64,000 bases of DNA from Polytrichum commune (lineage: Eukaryota; Streptophyta; Polytrichopsida; Polytrichales; Polytrichaceae): positions 29,036,527-29,100,526 of the forward strand of contig OX485808.1 of NCBI GenBank assembly GCA_950295325.1, written 5' to 3'. Positions 48,514-61,135 of the stretch are shown here, piece by piece. How positions within the stretch are numbered: position 1 is the first letter of the stretch; the number at the start of each line of letters is the position of its first letter. A program made the position numbers and the translations under genes. The notes under the pieces were generated by a model. That model saw only the letters and a program-made list of their open reading frames with translations, ran no database searches and had not been told where the DNA came from.

Positions 48514-49038
48514 ATGCCCCCTTCCCACCTGACTTTAGCTAAGACTAAAAGTTGGTTCTAACAAACCGGCCTTCACACCATCGACATTATCTAGTATCAA
48601 GCCTAGTTGGCAAATGATGTGGCATGGCTTTAAAAGTGGAGGTTTTAAGCCTCAACCACCGACCCTCCCATCGGTACCTAAACATGAGGCAAGAATATAG
48701 GAGCTTTAAAAGTGTCGCCTCCCACCCTTGTGATTGGTTGCTTTTTACTCTTAGCTATGAGGGCACGAGGAGCCCCATTAACAAAAACCGATGGTAAGAT
48801 AGGTGAATAGTAAGGCATTTGGGGATGGGACAAAAACTACCCAACATTCATTGCTTGGTAGATAAAACCATGAACATGTGTGAAAGCTACTTAACTAAAA
48901 CCTACTTGAAAATCTCCGGAGCAAGTTCTTGTAGGTGCATTGGGATAGTCGGATGCCTCCGCTATAACCGAGGGAGCTTTACCCGGTTTTTAGGAAATAC
49001 TTTGGGTCTTAACTAAAGTCAGGTGGGAAGGGGGGCAT
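48514..49038. mobile_element. TIR element, family G
   Basis: Left ATGCCCCCTTCCCACCTGAC continuing TTTAGCTAAGAC; right GTCTTAACTAAAGTCAGG then TGGGAAGGGGGGCAT, about 30 bp inverted. 525 bp, no coding sequence recognised. The target duplication is not clear (flanks GTT and TGG). Confidence 0.65.
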
Positions 49039-49079
49039 TGGTGTAGTTTGTGACATTATGGAGCGATGATGGACTTGAT

Positions 49080-50420
49080 GACTACATACATGGGACACAA
49101 ATAATGCCAGGATATGCCCAAAAATCTCCTCACACACAGGCTCAAAGGCACCGCCAATCACACATGAACCGGTTGATGTTCAACACCTCAACAATCAACA
49201 TAGAAGAATTTGTGAAGTGTGCCCCAAATGAATAAAGAAAAACCGAAAGATCACCGCATCCAACCGGTTGGATTTGGAAATACCAAGATGTGCCCAAAAA
49301 TCTCCATGCACATGCACAAAGGCACCGCTAGTTACACATGAACTCCCCCACACACAAACTAAAATAGAGTAAACTCTCAACCTAAGCTCAAAACACCAAA
49401 CCGGATCCAAACTTTACTATAACATCAATTGGTGTACTTGGAACAAGAAAAAACATAACTACATCATCATGAACATGAGTATGAGCCAATGACCGCTAGT
49501 TACAAATGAACTGGTTAAATTTGAGAAATAACCAGATGATGTTCAAGACTTCAAGAAAATTACCGATCATTCTAGACAAATCTCTAGAATAACCCTCAAA
49601 TTAATGAAGAAAAACCGAAAGATCACAACATGTAACCGGTAGGACTTGGAAACACTAGGATCTTGACAGATCGTGCACAAAAATCCCCTTGGACATTGGT
49701 ATGAGCTAAACAAATGGCTTGAACCCTAACCTACCAAATCTCTCCAAGTCTTTGTTCCAAGGAAGGTAGCTTTAAATAAGGGTAAGGTACGTGTTGCGGT
49801 GGGACTTGCAATCACTAGGATCTTGATAGGTTATGCTCCAAAATCTCCCCAAACATCGATGCTAGAAACATATGTGCCTTCTCAAAGTCTTGAAGCCTCA
49901 AAGCCTCTCAAAGTCGTTAATTCGTGGTTTGTACACACCCCCTAAACACTAAACCCTAACCCACCTAAACTCCTCAATTATGACGATGCTTCCTTGATGA
50001 TATATGAGAGGGAAATGTGACAACAAGGAGGGAGATTTGAACTGAGCACATTCGTCCCCTAGGATTTGGGGATATGAAGGAGGGCGTGACATTACGGAGG
50101 GCGACATTACAAAGGTTAGGGTGCACTTTGTGCCATACGTGATGTATGTATAGTATGTAATTTTTTCATTGTTGATGTTCATCACAATGTCCCTATCCCC
50201 CATGCCCATTCACTTTTGTAGTAAAGATAGTACTCCGGTACTTATTCCATTTGACACAAACATGATAAGAAAACCCCACATTTCGTCATTTCCAAAGCAT
50301 CTCCATGCTCTTTGAGTCGGGTAAAGCTTCGTGACCCCTATGGGGGCAATTTCCATGGAGATGTTTGGGCATAATCGGTCAAAATCCTAGTGTTTCCAAG
50401 TGCAACTGGTTATATGTTGC
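49080..50420. repeat. Degenerate tandem repeat region
   Basis: Loose repeats of GCCCAAAAATCTCC, AAAGGCACCGCTAGTTACACATGAAC, GAAAAACCGAAAGATCAC and ACTAGGATCTTGA at irregular spacing (roughly 150-360 bp). A right-hand piece near 50290-50430 contains the same phrases in inverse orientation. Origin unknown. Confidence 0.5.
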
Positions 50421-50429
50421 GAACTTTCG

Positions 50430-51290
50430 GTTTTGCTTCATTAATTTAAGGTATGTTCCATATATTCCTCTAAATTATATGGTAATTCTTTTGAAGTCCT
50501 AAACACCGGTAAATGGTTTCTATTTTTAATCAATTTGATCTTCAAATTGGGGTCATGCATTGGTTTAGTTTAGTGCGACCCAATTGAAATGAATTAACAA
50601 CAACCTTGCAAGGAGGGGCATGTTTTCATTGTACTCTCCCGGTAGGTGTTGTGAACTGAAATCTTTCTTATCTTCTTTGTAATGTTTGTGGAGTTTTTTT
50701 ACACTATACAAATGGTATAATGTTTGATTTCATTATCAAATTTACTAGTTATTTAGGTCTAAGGCCCAACCTTGTAGCCCAGTACAAGACATGAATCCTC
50801 TTTCAAGTTGTTTCTACGTAAGATGTTGATAATTAATGAACCCATGCATCTGAACCAATATCACGGATGACCCCAACCCCATATACCCATGCAACCATGC
50901 AAGCACATGTCATGCCCGTGCTTACCCGCCATATGCATGCATGCACATGCTCATGCTCATAAGCCCTCCCCATAACGACCACCATGTCCCCTTGGAGAGC
51001 TTTTATGAAAAACAAATGATCTATTAGAATGATTTTTTCATTAAAAATTAAAAATTGTCATTATTTCTGATTGCTCATACCATGTTACCACCTTAGCTCC
51101 ATGCCCACCACCACACCCTGGTTTCCCCCACCATGCCCACCTTTGCACTTGTAGTTGCCCCACTTTTCCACAGTTGTTTTCTCTTTCTTTTTGTCTCCTC
51201 TTTCTTTAACCCATATAATTGTTCAGGGGAAGAATTTATGGCATGTGGCCTTTTCTTCTTTTTAAGCTAGTCGGAGATGTGTCCATCTTT
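50430..51290. other. Intergenic stretch
   Basis: No gene or clear repeat recognised. Confidence 0.25.
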
Positions 51291-51294
51291 CTTA

Positions 51295-51673
51295 GGGTGA
51301 GTTTCCATGTAGGCCGCACACCCACGAGATTGTAGAAAATAATGGGTTGGAGGTGTTCACATGTAGAGAAGCACAAGCCACCACCCAACCACATTATGGC
51401 AGCCCATTAGAATGTGGAGAGCCATGGACATGGGCCGCTAGACTTCCATAGCGTCCCCTTAGAAGTCCTTAACCTACATGTGCCAGTCACCGAAGGATTG
51501 AAGATTGCTTTTAGAAGGAGGATGTTAGTAGGTGGTCCCGGATATGAGAAGATGGGAACAACTAGTCGGCACATATGAAATCTAACCCCACTAAGTTCCC
51601 TCCATATTTGGGTGGGTTTGTCCTTATTCACACTAGAATCTGGTGGGCGAGTGGCATGCATGGAAACTCACCC
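51295..51673. mobile_element. TIR element, family H, PIF/Harbinger-like
   Basis: Starts GGGTGAGTTTCCATGTAGGC and ends with the inverse TGCATGGAAACTCACCC. TTA on both sides (51292-51294, 51674-51676). 379 bp, non-coding. Inner inverted match CACACCCACGAGATT against AATCTGGTGGGCGAG. Confidence 0.78.
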
Positions 51674-51679
51674 TTAGAC

Positions 51680-52815
51680 TCCACTCCCATCACCACTGCG
51701 TTCTCTGTTGCATATGGATAATAGTGTAGCGGACTTGGAAAAATGTCGTTGGATTAACACCTTGTTACTATGGCAAGTTCAACACTTCGTATGTTATATT
51801 TGTAAGTTAGTTTTTGTGGCACATCAACTTTACAATAGGTTGCTAAATATGCCATCCTCCTCTCACTCCTACCCCAACTAGGATGGGGAGTGCTACAACT
51901 TTTTATTTTTATTTAATTTTTTTGGCACAAATTGAAAATTCAATTGCAGAAAGAACCCAAAATACAACCAATCTAGCCAATACGAGTACAACAACTCATC
52001 ATCATCATCACAACCAACATAAGAGGTACTATACACACACCATAACCACTACGCATCTCCAAGACCCCCACATCCATGCTCTCAAAATCCACAAACTAAC
52101 GGAGACCTTCTCGCGACTTGCCATTAAACACCCAACACACAACATATTAAACAGAAGTAAACTCGAAGAAAAAAAAAACCAGCCCATGTACCACTCGACT
52201 AAACAAACTTCAAGACCTCATCATAAACAATACAATACTTAACACTAACCCACAGTCCACCTATGAAAACATGCATTAAGCAACCTCCACACCTTCAGAA
52301 CCACTCAGACAAAAATAGAAGACAATGAACAGACATCACACGTCAACACGTCAACACCAAAACACCAAACTTCCTTTTTCTTTTCTTTTCTTTTCTTCAA
52401 CGGATTCTGATCGGTAAAGTTTGCGACACATGGCATTGTCACTTCCAAAAAGCGAGTTAATTAGTGTGGAAGTGGCCATTCGGTACTATGGAAAACTTCC
52501 ACCACAAGGCTTTGGACTTTGAAGTTTGTGAGGGAGCTCGTTCTTTTAATTACTGCTTCCACTGAGCACGCCCACTCCGATTCAACGCAAGGGACGCGAC
52601 GTTTATTATCCCGGAGACTCGGCAAGCAGGCTGCTCCTGCTACTACTGCCAAATTATGAGGTAGTTCAGCAGATTGACTCCAGAAATTTGGTGAACGGCC
52701 TTTGAATTGTGAGTGTAAGAAGGTGTATGGAGACTTACGTACGGAATGGAATGGTGTTTTCGTAACACTCACGTTACCAATGGGAAGGTGAAAATCGCGT
52801 TGAATGTTATGTTGT
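51680..52815. other. Intergenic stretch
   Basis: No supported gene. A 119-codon frame at 51883-52242 and a minus-strand frame at 52461-52772 lack any recognisable domain; the first is low-complexity (Thr/His/Asn-rich). Confidence 0.25.
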
Positions 52816-52831
52816 TATGTAAGTAAAGTAA

Positions 52832-53039
52832 GAAAGTTGACTCTCAAAGTCCGAGATGACCTTAAACTACTGGATGATGGTGGAGAGATACCCAAATCTC
52901 AAGGAAGAGGTTGGCGGTTCGAATCCCGGCTGTGAAATCTCCTCTCTACTTGACATAAAACTTGCCAGGTGGTCAACTCCCTCCTGTGCTTTGGCGTTGG
53001 CCTGTCGGCCTTCTGTCTCAAAAAAGAAAAGAAAAGAAA
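52832..53039 (+). mobile_element. tRNA-derived SINE, copy 1, with 15-bp target duplication
   Basis: Contains a perfect RNA polymerase III box B, GGTTCGAATCC (52916-52926), with a box-A-like TGGATGATGGTGG about 45 bp upstream. It ends in GGCCTTCTGTCTC plus an (AAAAG)n tail. The exact 15-bp sequence ATGTAAGTAAAGTAA flanks it at 52817-52831 and 53040-53054, the signature of LINE-driven retrotransposition. About 208 bp. Confidence 0.85.
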
Positions 53040-53059
53040 ATGTAAGTAAAGTAAAGTTA

Positions 53060-54265
53060 AGTTAGTTAGAGCCCCGGAGTTTTCTTACGTGAGCCGAAGT
53101 AGCATCGAAGGCCATGTTTACACTACACTAGACGTTGTGTTTAGTGTCGTCAATTCTATTTGTCTTTGTCAATATTGATTGTAAACCGCCCGTGTCGACT
53201 CAAATGTAAACTTGACACTAAACATCAACACTTCATGTAAACTTGACGTTCTTTGTCTTTTCTTTTGTAAAGATTATAAATTTGGGCATTATAATGTTGC
53301 GAGTAGTATAACTTGCTAAGTGGTTTTTCATCCGACTTTCAATCATCCATGGTAGTACTTTGCAAACATATTCATAAGAAGTGTCGTTAGAAGAGGTATC
53401 ACGGTGACAAGGATTATCATATGACACGAACTACTAGATTTAGTGTAGTGACCAGTGACCGTGACCATCACTTTTCGTTGCTTGAGAAATGAGTGGTGGT
53501 CTCACTGCATTACACACAAGGTCATCAGAGATTAAAAAATGATCAAGGGTGAGCATGTCGAAATATGGGTGAGAGTGTGACATGGAGGTGACATGGATTC
53601 CTCCGTGTTCAAAAATAGATAAAATTTGGTGGTCACCCATATTTTATGGCGAGAGAACCCAAATAAGTGTCTCAACGGAAAATAAGGCAACTGTGTCAAA
53701 AGAAACAATGTATTTCTAGTATGTTATTTTAAAGAAAATCACACTTTTGGTAATGATTAAATTAATATAGTCTCAACGTTGATGATAAATTTTCTATATT
53801 TATAAAAAACACTACGTCCCAGTCTAAGTTTACGCCATATCCCGTCACCAAGGCTTTTAAGAAGTGGCGTGAACATCTCTTGGTCATGGTCTTCGGACCC
53901 CTAAGTATGGCCGTGATAAACCCTAGATTAATTTTTTCCACGGCCCTTGGTCACGTGGGTAAAACAACCCTAAATCAAGATCATAGACCCCAAATTAAAT
54001 TGTCGAAGTTAAACTAGGATGAATTAGTGGCAAGCTTGTAAGGGGGCATGCTTTTACTGCACCTCCCATTGCCGGTGTTACATGAGCATTGTTAAGAAGA
54101 GGCTAGGCATTAAAATAGTGTGGACTAATATCTAGTTCATCACTTACCTGTGAAAGGGCAATTTCCACATGGGATTCATCAGTGTCTTAATTAATGTGAA
54201 TATGACTTGTACCAAATATAATCCAAGTAGATGCCTATTTAGTGGGACCATACAACACCCTATGG
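53060..54265. other. Intergenic stretch
   Basis: No gene. CACTACACTA at about 53119 and its inverse TAGTGTAGTG at about 53440 could be ends of a decayed TIR element, but without a target duplication I do not call it. Confidence 0.25.
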
Positions 54266-54272
54266 TATACAA

Positions 54273-54492
54273 TACACTAAACATTGTAATTAGTGTCACT
54301 TGATATTTGGAATTACACAATGCTATATCCATTTGTTGTATATCTCCTTTTTTGTCAACAAAGCTCAAAATTGATTGTTTGCACATCTTAGAACATTTAC
54401 ATTTTTCCTGGTAACGATTACATTGATAGTGAAAATATATAGCATTTTGTAACTCCAATAGTAAGTGACACTATATACAATATTCAGTGTAT
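54273..54492. mobile_element. TIR element, family A copy
   Basis: Left TACACTAAACATTGTAATTA then GTGTCACTTGATATTTGG and TTACACAATGCTAT; the right end is the inverse (ATAGCATTTTGTAACTCC, TAGTAAGTGACACTATATAC). About 220 bp, non-coding. Confidence 0.6.
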
Positions 54493-54499
54493 TTATGGG

Positions 54500-55495
54500 T
54501 TCTAATTAGTGAGAGCAACTTGAGTAAAGTCCTTGTTTTAGTGGAGAGGTTGTCTTGGATGTTGTTCTCAGGTTACAGTGTTGGTTGATCTTAAAGTTGG
54601 ACTAATTCTTGATGAAATCTCGAAACGGAAAATTACGAGATTTAAGGCAAAGAATCACATAATTCTTGAAGGTGAACAACTTGAGCATGTGCGGATAAGT
54701 TAGCCCGCATATAACTCCCTCAAGGACAAGCCCCTAGGTTTCCACATGATTACTTGGGATATCCATTTCACCAGACTCCCATGATTGGGTGGACCGTAAT
54801 GATAGAGTATTCCAACACATATCCTAGCACTATTCCAATCTTAGGTGGCTCGACCTCGGGCTTCTCATGGAGTTCGGATTGAGGCCTTGGGTTTAAGTTG
54901 CTCTTGCATATACCAAATAATGATTGGGTGGCCTTACTCCTAAGATGTTTAGTCACAATATGCTCATGTCTTAGGGCATGGCTAATCATACTTAAGGTGG
55001 AATCACCCATTGTTGTTAGAACAACATTGTTTCTTTTGTCTTATAATGGACAAACTACATAAATAGAACTCATTGGTTGAGAGAGACAAATAAAAGTTGA
55101 GAGTGAACACTTTGATTTACAAAGGAACTTTGACTTCCATCAAACAAAATATCAAATTTCATAATATTAATTGCATTAATCTCCTAATGTTATTTTTACT
55201 AAAATACAACAATCAAATGTGGAATATTTCAAGCATGTTAAGGGTCTCGAGTGCTCAAAGTGCATGTTATAGACACTTCTTCCATTACACATCTGAAGAT
55301 TCAAAATAGAACTTGATTGTTCATCATACCTGCTAAGTTTGCATGTTGTATGCTTGAAATTTTACAACATGGCCATAATGATTGAACCATGTTCAAATAA
55401 TGATCATGTTCAATGTATATTAAATTCAAATTTTTCCTTCACCACAAACATCATGACAAAACAAATTGTCTTTCAATTTATTTTGGGTACTTTAC
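54500..55495. other. Intergenic stretch
   Basis: No gene or clear repeat recognised. Confidence 0.25.
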
Positions 55496-55499
55496 AAAT

Positions 55500-55925
55500 T
55501 GACCAAGAGTTGTGACCAAATGTTAAAATATAAGGGCTCTTGAAAGTCATCCAAAGGCCATACCGTGGCAAATAGAATTCCATTTTTGCACCCTCAAGCT
55601 TAGTGTAATGTGAAAGTGGACCATGCTGAGGAACCACAACATATGTTCAGGTTTGGGTCCCCATCATGGCAATATATTATATTTAGAAGCCAATGGTACT
55701 TTATTTGTCATGGTCATTAGTTTTGCAATAGACCCACCCCTTTTTGATGGGCCTAAAGTAATATTTGCTAGATCATGAAACATTATCCACTCAAAGTCAT
55801 GTAGGATGCCATTTATAATTTTTTTCATCCATTCAAATTTCTTTGGTCACTAGGCCTTCAAAGGTCTAATGTAAAGTGAATTTGGACTATCTCTGGCTTC
55901 TCAACCGATCATTTTTTTTATATAT
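55500..55925. mobile_element. Decayed family B copy (second subfamily)
   Basis: Follows copies 3 and 4 in order: CCAAGAG.TGTGACC, CATCCAAAGGCC.TACC, CCTCAAGC.TAGTGT, GTGAA.TTGGAC and CTTCTCAACCGAT. The outer TIR bases are lost. Confidence 0.55.
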
Positions 55926-56002
55926 CATGAGTTATTGTTCCTCAAGCTCTAATGTAAAGTTCTACATATTCAATGTCCAAATACTTAACTTATCCCATGA
56001 AC

Positions 56003-56436
56003 TACACTATTCATGATATTTAGTGTCACTTACCCTATTTCAATGTGTATGCTAGGTTATACTAATGATCAACAACTTCATCATTAGTGTTACCTCATGG
56101 CACTTGGCGCTCGAGTGGGCCTACTAATACCTTGGCATGAGTATGTTCAGTAGTGTTAGGATGCTCAAGAATATCATCCCCTTGCATACTAAAATATATA
56201 CACATGACACGTGCCAATAGTACGTCTTGCATATTGAAATGCCAAACTATCATCTAAAGTATCCCAACATGTTGCATTAAATGTCATAATGTACATGATT
56301 TTTTACTTTATAGTGTTACTTATTTTGATACATAGTATCATGTTGACAATTAACAGTTGTGTCGTAACCTCTAGGCATCTAGTTTAGGTTGTTTGCCAAT
56401 AGTGTGCTTGACACTAAATACCATAAACAATGTATA
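56003..56436. mobile_element. Decayed family A copy
   Basis: Left end CATGATATTTAGTGTCACTT; right end TTGACACTAAATACCATAAA. About 430 bp with no recognised coding sequence. Confidence 0.45.
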
Positions 56437-56439
56437 CAT

Positions 56440-58050
56440 ACAATCCCTAAAATATTGGTACATAAATTTATCATGGATTTACTGGCCAAGTTCCCCAATG
56501 CCACCAGTACGATGAGAGGGAGTTATCGCATATGCATGTATCTTTCATTCATCCAAACATGCTTTAATTTTTTTTATAAAAAAAACCCTAATTAGTGTGT
56601 AGCTTGGAGGTCATTTTCTTAGAGTTGATTTGACACTAGGATTAGCTTCAAAAGACCTCGAATTAGTCTAGTTGAAGTCATACGAGGTGAATCAACCACA
56701 AAACCTATGGTAGATGGGTCTTAAATGGTTACTTTTTTTGACTAGCCCACTTCTCTTAGAATATGAAACATGGAGTTACAAAGGACAACATGATTAGCAA
56801 ATCAAAATTGTACCCAACTTCTTCCTAATTTTTGTAGTCCATATGAATATTTTATTCATTATCAAAGTGAAGATTCTTGTGCTCGTTAGATGGTCATACA
56901 AGTCCCCTCAATTATGATGATTGTTAAACCTAGAATGGTTATTATATTATGAGCACGTAGTTCAAACTCTTTTTACACATGTATCTATTGATATCCGTTC
57001 TTGGAGCCAAACCTAACCACATACCATTCAAATATAGATGGTTAGTTAAGATAAGTAACCAAATTAGGCATGTCAACATTATAGGGGGTCACGTTTTTAT
57101 GTTTAATTGATTGGAGGCACGCTCTTGGTACGCTCTTATGCGAGAATTCCCTCTTGACCCATGGTACTAGCATCACTTCCTCTTAAATTCCATGAAAGGT
57201 TTAGAGATAATTGACATAACTACACTAAAATATTGTCTCTAATGTCATATGGTATTTTATATCACTATGGTAACTTTTTTTTGAATGATACTACTTCTTA
57301 TTACTGACTTTACAAGCATTGTCATCCCAACTTATGTTAAGTTCATCAACTTCTAGTTCATCCACTTTTAGTTTGGCGTATTCCGCATGCTAACATTTAT
57401 GTAATGAAATAGTGTCATGGATGATTGAAAGTTGGATGACAAACTCACTTAGTAAGTGATAGTCATGTTGGAAACATTGTAAATCTATAATGCCTAAATT
57501 TATTTTTACAAGGAATGACAAATAATTTAGATTTAGATTTAATGTTTGGTGACACTACATGGGCGGTTACATTTACAATTGGCATCGAGCAAGGCAAAAT
57601 AGAATTTGTGATACTAAATACAATATTTAGAGTAGATCACACATGCGGCCATGATTTCATCCATAGGGCATTTTCTTGTTCACTTGATTTTGTATGTATC
57701 ATCATGTGTGTGGGGCGAGGATATGTGGTGGCCATGTAAGTTGAAGGTATAAATGTTGGGAACCCCTTATAACTAAGACGTTACTCTTAAAACATGATTT
57801 GAACCCATAAATAACATGAAATATCTTGGATTAATCTATTAAGATTAAGTTGGAATGTTTCAACCATAAACATATACATGACATGTTTTTTCCAAAACTC
57901 CCTAACATGATTGTCACAAATCCTCAGACACACGAAGTGTGTTCTTTTTTTAACATAAATACGTTATAATTTGGCTAGTGTGTTTTGTGTTGTTGAGGCA
58001 GAGCGTGAAAACTCAATTCAAAACTTTGTCTAGAATTTTATCAAGTGGAC
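56440..58050. other. Intergenic stretch
   Basis: No gene. Scraps of family A words (GATACTAAATACAATATTTAG near 57607) suggest further decayed copies that I could not delimit. Confidence 0.25.
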
Positions 58051-58056
58051 AAATGA

Positions 58057-58543
58057 GGGCCGCTTCACACACAAGCCAAGAGCCGTGACCATGAAACTGT
58101 GAGAGCCCCAAAGGAAAGTTTCCAAAGGCCGTCCCAACACACCTCAAAATCATGGAGTGTGGTCACGGACCCTCGAGTGTAGTGTGAAGTCATACGTGAC
58201 CATGCCCTCAACCAAATGCTATTTCAATGAGTCTCTATTCATGTGGGGGTCCTCACACATGATAAAATAGAATAAATCAACGGTTGTGAACGTTTGGAGT
58301 GCCATGGTCTCCCAACTTTGTGTTAGGCCTACCTCTAAGAGATGGTTTTTCAAAATAGTCCAAGTGACCATGAAACATGGTTCATTCGATGCCATGTAGA
58401 CTTGACATTCATCTTGCATTCACATACTCCGTTAGTCCCTCAAGTGTAGTGTGAAGCGAACTTGGACGGGCTCCACCTTTTCCACCAATGAGAGTGTTTG
58501 AAGTGTATTGGTCACGGGCTCAGTCTCGTGTATGAAGTGGCCT
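58057..58543. mobile_element. TIR element, family B copy 5
   Basis: GGGCCGCTTCACACACAAG at the left and GAAGTGGCCT at the right. Flanks TGA (58054-58056) and TTA (58544-58546) differ by one base. 487 bp, same subfamily and orientation as copy 2. Confidence 0.75.
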
Positions 58544-58672
58544 TTAGTGTAGGTGTGCATCTCATCCAATCATGAATTTCTTAATTTTAGGGACCCTATA
58601 ATTTTAACCTTACAAAACCCTAGAAATCATTGCTATTGTCATCAAGATAGCACTCACAAAAACGAACATTGA

Positions 58673-58820
58673 TTTTTTATTTTTATTTTTTATTTTTTTT
58701 TGACAGAAGCCCGACAGGCCAGCGCCAAAGCACATGAGGCAGTTCACCACTTGACAAGGGTTCCGTCAAGTAGAGAGGAGATTTCACAGCCAGGATTCGA
58801 ACTGCCAACCTCTTCCTTGG
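58673..58820 (-). mobile_element. SINE copy 2, 5'-truncated, with 9-bp target duplication
   Basis: Inverse orientation of the 52832 element: GGATTCGAACTGCC is box B on the minus strand, with GACAGAAGCCCGACAGGCC and a poly(T)-rich side (the A tail). GAACATTGA occurs at 58664-58672 and 58821-58829. The head, with box A, is missing. Confidence 0.8.
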
Positions 58821-59323
58821 GAACATTGAAATTTGGAACAAGTTTAGGTGTCCATATTATTGGAAATCATTGTCTAGTGTCAAACCCTATCATTTCTAAC
58901 TTTTTGAGGCCCATGAAAATTTTATTGGCAGATCGATACTGCAAAGTTCATTTTGATAGCACTTGAAAGACAAAAGTCAACAATGTTGACCGACTTTCTA
59001 GGGTGTGTTAGAGTGTTGGACATTGTGGTGTCGGACCTGCCATACATTTATTAAACTTATTCAGCCCCTATGAGGTAATTGCCAACACCTCGGAAAGCAC
59101 TTGAAGTGCAAATCCAAATTTTAAAATTTGAAGCATCGTTTACAACCCCCAAAATGTTGAGAATCGTTTATTAAAGCGATCATGAGGTGCCAATTACCAA
59201 GAATTTGGATCCCATCTAAAGTCATCGCCTCTTAATAAAATTTTCCTAGGTCAAGTGGATGACCCTTGAAAAAATAGTTTGTAAATCTTTCGACCAACTT
59301 TTAAAGTTATTGGACTGCAACTT

Positions 59324-59385
59324 CTTCTACTTCTTTTTTTTTGCTTTTTTAGACAAAGGTAGAAGGTCAACACCATTGAATTAAG
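59324..59385 (-). mobile_element. SINE 3'-tail fragment
   Basis: Minus-strand reading gives a short GACCTTCTACCTTTGTCTAAA-like tail with an A-rich end, similar to the SINE terminus GGCCTTCTGTCTC. Fragment only. Confidence 0.4.
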
Positions 59386-59519
59386 TAACAAAGGAAAACA
59401 CATCCACTTCGAGGAAAACACATCCATGTAAAAGTAACACCACCAGAATCCCATCATGGACAACCCCTTGGACCTACCAGACCAAGGACAACCCCCAAGC
59501 CACCAAATTGACGAGCAAA

Positions 59520-60000
59520 AAACCCGTAACCTAATTGCGTTGTCATTTCCAATTCCATGCAATATTCAGATTGGTCCTTCTACAGAGGACATTCCTAGCA
59601 CCCCACGTTTGGTCGAAGTCTTGGAGCATGGCTTCAGCGAAAAAGTTGTCAATCTTGATTTGCTTGACCACTCGGTTCCTAAGCAACCTTGGCGTACATA
59701 ATGAGTTCATCCCAAACACAGTGTTTAACTTTAGACTCCTGGCATTGTTCATGGTTGAACACCTTGTCATTACGCTTAATTCACATAGTCTAGAGCGTGA
59801 ACCCACAAAGAAGGTGCCATGTTTTAATCATTCTGGCAAATTTCTTAGGAATCCTTCCCCCAATCAGAGTTTGTTTCCAATGGAAACTATCATAGTTGTC
59901 GGTTCAGACCCCACAGAGCTCATGCACGATGAATGTGGCCCATCTCCATGCCCTCGTGGCTTGGATGCAATCCCATATGTTATGTTTGACTAATCCACGG
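59520..60000 (-). pseudogene. Decayed retroelement, C-terminal part of a reverse transcriptase-type polyprotein
   Basis: Minus-strand translation with stops reads HNIWDCIQATRAWRWATFI, then KTWHLLCGFTL and IKRNDKVFNHEQCQESKVK, then an open stretch from about 59806 down to 59543 with KQIKIDNFFAEAMLQDFDQT and RRTNLNIAWNWK. This resembles the zf-RVT region and the tail after it (WxxWxxRNDxxF) in plant LINEs. A functional frame is lost. Different from the LINE piece at 4840. Confidence 0.55.
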
Positions 60001-60004
60001 ATCC

Positions 60005-61130
60005 CAATGGAGTTCTTTCAGCAATTATGGCCAACCATAGGCCATGATTTCCACCACATGATCCGAGACTATAATTTCAAATTTTATTAAGCCCCTATAA
60101 TTTCATATGTTGAAACCCTACACAATTGTGCTCATTTGGGAACCACTTGGAAAAATTAATTTTAAAAGTAGGCTTTAGGGCCCCCAATTGTCGGGAAGAA
60201 TGGTCCTTAATCCAAGACCACAATTTCAATCCTTTTGGGCCATGATAACTTAAATGGAAATCATTGCCATGGTTTTTATTTTATTTTATTTTTTAAAGAC
60301 AGAAGGCCAACAAAGCCAAATGAATTAAGGATTTTTCATGGTTATTAGGATATCATTTTAGAAGAAAAAAATTGAACATGTGTTTCCATGGGCTTTCTAA
60401 ATAAACGGCAATTATTTCCCCAAGGTTTTGTCAATAAGAATGTCAATAAGGCCCCCAATATATTGGAGATTGTAGTTTCAAAACTCATACCACAATTTCC
60501 TACATTTTTGTTTCAATAATACTTCATATTTCTTGATAAAGTTTGGAACAAATTTCATGTTAGATTTGGCCATATAAAGGCCCCAAACATTTGGAAGTTG
60601 TAGTCTTGAATCCAAGACAACAATTGCCACCACTTTTGGGTCCCTAATATTTATCGCTATTGAGCACATAATCAAAACCTCTTCTTAATCACACGTGTCT
60701 TTTTATGTGTGGTCTTAAACTCCACACCTAACCATAGGTGTATGTTCAAGTATAAGATTATGATTAAGATAGTAACAAAATGAGGTATGCATACCCTAGC
60801 TTTATTTTGACATGGATCATGGATGGGGGAAGAAAACTCTTTAGAAAATTAAACTTGCTCAAAAAAAAAACAAAAAACAAAAACATAACATTGTTTATTT
60901 TCAAAGCCATGTGGCTAGTGTAGGTTGTCAACATTCGGTGTTGGATAAACACTTTGCTTTTGGATTGACGTGACTACGATCTTGCATATTTGTATTGCAG
61001 TTTTGAGGGTGTCAAGTCCCATGAGGATTGTCCTACCCGTGTACTTGTGGTTCCATGCTTCTTACCTCGCCATAAGAGTTAAATTAATTATTCGGTTGTA
61101 ATCTGCATTTTTGTAATCAGATATTGGACA
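60005..61130. other. Intergenic stretch with a SINE tail relic
   Basis: No gene. 60271-60330 holds TTTTATTTTATTTTTTAAAG followed by GACAGAAGGCCAACAAAGCC, a minus-strand SINE terminus like that at 58673. Confidence 0.35.
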
Positions 61131-61135
61131 AATGA

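Noticed and set aside
52916-52926. tRNA gene suggested by GGTTCGAATCC
   Set aside because: No cloverleaf, no acceptor stem; A-rich tail and target duplications mark it as a SINE.
53117-53450. Possible CACTA element with CACTACACTA ends
   Set aside because: Ends match over only about 10 bp and the flanking triplets differ.
59535-59993. Plus-strand 152-codon open frame
   Set aside because: The minus strand of the same stretch carries recognisable retroelement motifs, so this is a shadow.
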